A stretch of DNA of 64,000 nt from CAYOSF01 sp964406605 (GTDB taxonomy: Bacteria > Chloroflexota > Dehalococcoidia > DSTF01 > RBG-16-68-14), in assembly GCA_964406605.1 (NCBI GenBank), contig CAYOSF010000014.1, positions 1 to 64,000 on the forward strand, written 5' to 3'. This document shows, piece by piece, positions 60,630-64,000 of this stretch. Each line of letters starts with the position of its first letter. The stretch's first letter is position 1. The notes under the pieces were generated by a model, which was not told the DNA's origin, did no database searches, and worked only from the letters and a program-made list of their open reading frames with translations. A program made the position numbers and the translations under genes.

Positions 60630-63443
60630 ATGGCGAAGAACCGCACTTCTGCGAAATCCAGGGCGATGGCGTCTTCTAAGCGGCCAGCCCGCAAGAGGAC
60701 ACCGCAGGATGTAGCGCTGCGCGAATCCGAGGAGAAGTGGCGATCCATCCTTGAGAATGTCCGCGATTTCATCTTCCTCTTGGGCCCTGATCTGAAGATC
60801 CGGTATATCAACCGCACCCTACCGGGCTTGGAACGGGAAGACGTCATCGGCAAGAACGCCCTCGACTACGTTCCGCCCGAGCGTCACGATGTCGCGCGAG
60901 CAGCGCTGCAGCGGGTCCTGCAGGAGGGCAGGACCGAGACCTACGAGACCGTCGGTGCCGGGCCGCGCGGCGAGCAAGCATGGTATTCCACCCGCCTCGG
61001 ACCCGCCAGGCTGAACGGGGAAATCGTCGCGGCGGTGTGTGTCGCCACCGACATTACTGAGCACCATCGGGCAAGGGAAGTGCTGCAAAGCAGGAATAGG
61101 ATCGCCGACATCTTCCTCACCGTCCCCGACGAGCGAATGTACGGAGATGTGCTCCAGGTCATCCTTGACGTGATGGAAAGCCAGCATGGCGCCTTCGGAT
61201 TCATCGATGAGAACGGCGCCATTGTCTTCCCCTCTATGACCAGAGACATCTGGGAGCAGTGCCAGGTTCCGGACAAGGACATCGTGTTCCCGCGTGAGAC
61301 GTGGGGCGGCATCTGGGGCCGGGCACTCACCGAGAAGCGCAGCCTGTATTCCAACGGGCCGCTAAACGTGCCCGAAGGACACATACCCGTGTGCAGGGCG
61401 CTGAGCGTGCCCATCACCCATCGCAAAGAGGTCATCGGACTTCTCCTGGTCGGGAACAAGGCGACGGACTATGAGAACAAGGACCGAGAACTGCTGGAAA
61501 CCATCGCCGTGCACATAGCTCCGGTGCTGAATGCGAGGTTGGAGAGAGAAAGACAGGAGGCAAAGCGCCATCAGGCGGAGGCGGCCCTGCGGGAGAGCGA
61601 GGAACGCTACCGGACCCTGTTCGAGAAGGATCCGGATGGCGTCGCCCTGGTCATTGACGGGAAGATAGCCGTATGCAATCCCGGCTTGGCCGAACTAGTC
61701 GGCCGTTCTCCGGGCGAAGTAGAGGGACGCTCTCCCACCTCGCTGGTAGTCCCAGGCGAACGAAAGCGGGCCGGCGAGCGAATCAGGGAACTCATGCAGG
61801 GGGGCCCCGAGTACCGCTCAGAGTACCGGCTTCTGGCCAAGGGTCGGAGCGCCGTGCCGGTGGAGGTCCTGGCACGACAGATCCAGTACGACAACCGGCC
61901 GGCGCTGCTTGTCATCATCCGCAATATCAGCGCCCGCAAGGAAGCCGAAAGGGCGTTGGTCGAGAGCGAAGAGAAATGGCATTCCCTGGTCGAGAACGCA
62001 CACGACTTCATCTTCCTCGTGGACCGAGACCTGAAGATCCAGTACATCAACCACACCGTACCGGGCCTGGAACGCGATGGAGTTATCGGCAGGAGCATCT
62101 TCGACTACATAACTCCCGAGTATCACGACGTGGCTCGCAAGGCCGTCAGACGGGTCTTCCGAACGGGAGGATTCCAGACTTACGAGAACAAAGGCACTGG
62201 ACCGAACGGTGAGGAGGCTTGGTATTCGGCACGGCTCGGACCGGTCGAGTTCGGTGGTAGAGTTGTCGCAGTGGCGTACGTTGCAACCGACATGACATCG
62301 CGCAGGCTGACGGAGGAGGCGCTACGGGACAACGAGCAGCGTCTGCGCACCCTGGTCACAAACGCCCCCGTGATACTGTTTGCCGTTGACTGCAACGGTG
62401 TGTTCACGGCAGCAGAGGGGAAAGGGATGAGTCTCGTGGGGCTCCGTCCGGAGGAACACGTGGGACGCTCCATCTTCGAACTGTACGGTAACGTTGCCGC
62501 GGTGACTGACGCCGCGCGCCGCGCGTTGGGTGGCGAAGCGTTCACGACGATCGTTGAGTTGCGGATGTCCACGTTCGAGGCTCACGTCACCCCGATTCGA
62601 GATGGGGATGGGGAGATCACGGGCGCAATCGCCGTCGCCACGGACATCACGGCGCGTAGGCGTGCGGAGCAAGAAATCCAACTCCTGCAGAGCACGACGC
62701 AGGCGATAAGCCAGGCGCAGGACTTCAATGCGGCTTTGGAGGTCGCGCTGGCCAAGATGTGTGAGGCGACGGCGTGTGACTTCGGCGAGGCGTGGGTTCC
62801 TCGCGCGGACGGGAGGGGTCTGGAATGCTGCCCGGCCTGGGACGCCAGGACCAAGGGCCTGGAGCGATTCAGGCAGGCGAGCGAACTCGTCACGTTCTCA
62901 CCCGGCGTCGGCCTGCCCGGCCGGGTCTGGTCCTCGAAGGTGCCGCAGTGGGTCCAAGACATCTCTACAGCCAAGGACGAGCCGTTTCCCAGGGTCCAAG
63001 GTGCGGCGGACGTCGGGCTCAAGGCGGCCTTGGCCGTCCCTATCATGGCGGAGGGACAAGTGCTCGCCGTTCTCGAGTTCCTCATGCAGGAATCTCGCGA
63101 AGAGGACAAGCGACTTGTCGACCTCATTTCGGCGGTAGCGGCGCAGTTGGGTTCAATCGTCATTCGGAAGCGGGCCGAGGACGCGCTGCGAATGGCGCGG
63201 GGCGAGCTGGAGCGCCGCGTGCAACGCCGCATGCGACGGAAGAACCCCTACCGGCTAAGTCTTCGCGAGTTCACCATCCTGCACCTGGTTGCGGTGGGAC
63301 GCACGGACAAAGAGATCGGCGAGCAGCTAGAGATCAGCCATCTCACGGTCCACAAGCACGTGGCAAACCTCCTCACCAAGATAGGCGCCAAGTCTCGTAC
63401 CGAGGCCAGCGTCCGCGCGATCCGCGAGGGCCTGCTCGACTAG
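60630..63443 (+). CDS. Multi-PAS/GAF sensor with LuxR-type DNA-binding domain
   Basis: A 937-residue one-component regulator. Domain order: PAS1 (about 32-145), GAF1 (about 160-320), PAS2 (about 335-455), PAS3 (about 455-580), PAS4 (about 585-700), GAF2 (about 715-860), and a C-terminal LuxR HTH (LSLREFTILHLVAVGRTDKE and ISHLTVHKHVANLLTKIGA). There is no kinase or cyclase domain, so input domains seem to control DNA binding directly. PAS1 and PAS3 are near copies (SEEKWRSILENVRDFIFL versus SEEKWHSLVENAHDFIFL). Start ATG 60630 with GGGGAGAG upstream. Cytoplasmic; ligands unknown. Confidence 0.9.
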   Translation: MAKNRTSAKSRAMASSKRPARKRTPQDVALRESEEKWRSILENVRDFIFLLGPDLKIRYINRTLPGLEREDVIGKNALDYVPPERHDVARAALQRVLQEGRTETYETVGAGPRGEQAWYSTRLGPARLNGEIVAAVCVATDITEHHRAREVLQSRNRIADIFLTVPDERMYGDVLQVILDVMESQHGAFGFIDENGAIVFPSMTRDIWEQCQVPDKDIVFPRETWGGIWGRALTEKRSLYSNGPLNVPEGHIPVCRALSVPITHRKEVIGLLLVGNKATDYENKDRELLETIAVHIAPVLNARLERERQEAKRHQAEAALRESEERYRTLFEKDPDGVALVIDGKIAVCNPGLAELVGRSPGEVEGRSPTSLVVPGERKRAGERIRELMQGGPEYRSEYRLLAKGRSAVPVEVLARQIQYDNRPALLVIIRNISARKEAERALVESEEKWHSLVENAHDFIFLVDRDLKIQYINHTVPGLERDGVIGRSIFDYITPEYHDVARKAVRRVFRTGGFQTYENKGTGPNGEEAWYSARLGPVEFGGRVVAVAYVATDMTSRRLTEEALRDNEQRLRTLVTNAPVILFAVDCNGVFTAAEGKGMSLVGLRPEEHVGRSIFELYGNVAAVTDAARRALGGEAFTTIVELRMSTFEAHVTPIRDGDGEITGAIAVATDITARRRAEQEIQLLQSTTQAISQAQDFNAALEVALAKMCEATACDFGEAWVPRADGRGLECCPAWDARTKGLERFRQASELVTFSPGVGLPGRVWSSKVPQWVQDISTAKDEPFPRVQGAADVGLKAALAVPIMAEGQVLAVLEFLMQESREEDKRLVDLISAVAAQLGSIVIRKRAEDALRMARGELERRVQRRMRRKNPYRLSLREFTILHLVAVGRTDKEIGEQLEISHLTVHKHVANLLTKIGAKSRTEASVRAIREGLLD

Positions 63444-63543
63444 CCGCTTCCCGAACCCTTTCCGAGATCGCGCGAACGCCGCGCGCCGGGTGCGATCCCC
63501 TGGAGCGATCAACACGAGACCTGATCGCCTCATGGCTCGGAGC

Positions 63544-63590
63544 TTGACATCGAGACGCTCGTGACTCTACGATTAGAACACAGATTCTAA
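63544..63590 (+). promoter_or_regulatory. dinB promoter with an SOS-like inverted repeat
   Basis: TTGACA (63544-63549), an 18-nt spacer and TACGAT (63568-63573) form a plausible promoter. Directly after the -10, TTAGAA-N6-TTCTAA (63573-63590) is a perfect inverted repeat. Within it, GAAC-N4-ATTC approximates the GAAC-N4-GTTC form of Gram-positive-type LexA boxes. It lies 15 nt upstream of the dinB start codon, so LexA-type control is likely. Confidence 0.6.
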
Positions 63591-63605
63591 ACATCAGGCA
63601 AGACC

Positions 63606-64000
63606 ATGAACCGGGCTCGGACGATCATGCACGTCGATCTAGATGCCTTCTTCGTGGCCGTGGAGCAGGCCCGTGACCCGGCGCTCAGGGGCCAGCCGGT
63701 AATCGTCGGCGGCGATCCGGACGGGCGGGGAGTGGTCTCGACGGCCTCCTACGAGGCGCGCGCATTCGGCATCGGTTCAGGCATGGCGCTCGCCACCGCC
63801 AGGCGTCTCTGCCCGCATGCCGTGTTTCTACGAGGTGACTTCGGGGCGTACCGGCGGGTATCCCAGCGTTTCCACAGCATCCTCCGAGACTACTCGCCGC
63901 TGGTGGAATCGGCGGGGCTGGACGAAGCCTTCCTCGACCTCACGGGTTGCGAGCCCATCATCGAGGCCCAGTGCGGCCCGATACCTCCGGGAACATCCGC
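63606..64000 (+). CDS. dinB: DNA polymerase IV (Y-family), 5' part only
   Basis: The ATG at 63606 opens a frame that runs off the window end; about 131 codons are visible. It starts TIMHVDLDAFFVAVEQARDP (metal-binding Asp), continues VIVGGDPDGRGVVSTASYEA and AFGIGSGMALATARRLCP, and includes ESAGLDEAFLDLTG with the catalytic Asp-Glu. Y-family polymerases copy past DNA damage without proofreading. The upstream SOS-like operator fits damage induction. The C-terminal part lies outside this window. Confidence 0.95.
   Translation, partial: MNRARTIMHVDLDAFFVAVEQARDPALRGQPVIVGGDPDGRGVVSTASYEARAFGIGSGMALATARRLCPHAVFLRGDFGAYRRVSQRFHSILRDYSPLVESAGLDEAFLDLTGCEPIIEAQCGPIPPGTS

Overview
The window is GC-rich bacterial chromosome, densely coded on both strands, with no rRNA, tRNA or CRISPR array that I could recognise. 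The gene style points to a free-living, probably Chloroflexota (Dehalococcoidia/SAR202-like) bacterium. The hints are a Tat-exported solute-binding lipoprotein, a secreted protein with thrombospondin-3-like and dockerin-like Asp-rich repeats, type II DMSO-reductase-family molybdoenzymes without Tat signals beside CoA-dependent catabolic genes, and GTG/TTG starts with good Shine-Dalgarno sites. This placement is inference from style, because no ribosomal marker is present.

Layout. 1-450: a duplicated ~165 bp segment carrying the 3' end of an unknown gene. 665-1375: a PIN-domain protein with a small basic partner. 1557-4716: a MacB/FtsX-type ABC exporter. 4717-5488: an intergenic cluster of palindromic repeats. 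5489-16015: a compact minus-strand catabolic operon, in transcription order TetR regulator, Fe-S beta subunit, molybdenum alpha subunit, SCP-x-type thiolase, acyl-CoA ligase, acetoacetate-decarboxylase-like protein, Zn-alcohol dehydrogenase and acyl-CoA dehydrogenase. 16305-22335: a solute-binding lipoprotein, a secreted dockerin-like protein, an ABC exporter and a GNAT-like protein. 22605-27107: a second, orphan molybdenum alpha subunit divergent from an MFS transporter. 27479-31282: a methyltransferase and an amine-oxidase/aminotransferase pair. 31397-35291: an accessory segment with small orphan genes, a PD-(D/E)XK-like protein flanked by 27-bp direct repeats, and an ABC-F ATPase preceded by a leader attenuator. 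35427-38213: a third, orphan molybdenum alpha subunit.

38620-44034: a triple-HTH protein, an SRAP protein, a GtrA-GT87 fusion and a NarL-type two-component pair. 44074-47183: a five-gene minus-strand operon of Fe-S proteins, a PHP phosphoesterase and two unrecognised proteins. 47537-54515: a secreted SnoaL-like protein, a hydrolase, an orphan serine protease, quinolinate synthase under a probable NrtR-type operator, a pterin synthase and an MFS transporter. 54741-59115: a riboflavin operon (ribD, an SPFH gene, ribE, ribBA, ribH). 59228-64000: small membrane proteins, a translation-factor-like small protein, a large PAS/GAF/LuxR regulator, and the 5' part of dinB behind a probable SOS operator.

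Functional reading. The three molybdenum alpha subunits resemble ethylbenzene dehydrogenase and steroid C25 dehydrogenase type enzymes. Only one has an Fe-S beta subunit next to it, and no heme gamma subunit or TorD-like chaperone is encoded here. The first sits in an operon with every enzyme type needed to oxidise a newly hydroxylated hydrocarbon side chain to a ketone or acid and cleave it as CoA thioesters. The most plausible undescribed system is therefore an oxygen-independent hydroxylation and beta-oxidation pathway for an alkyl-aromatic, steroid or terpenoid substrate. Substrates cannot be read from sequence.
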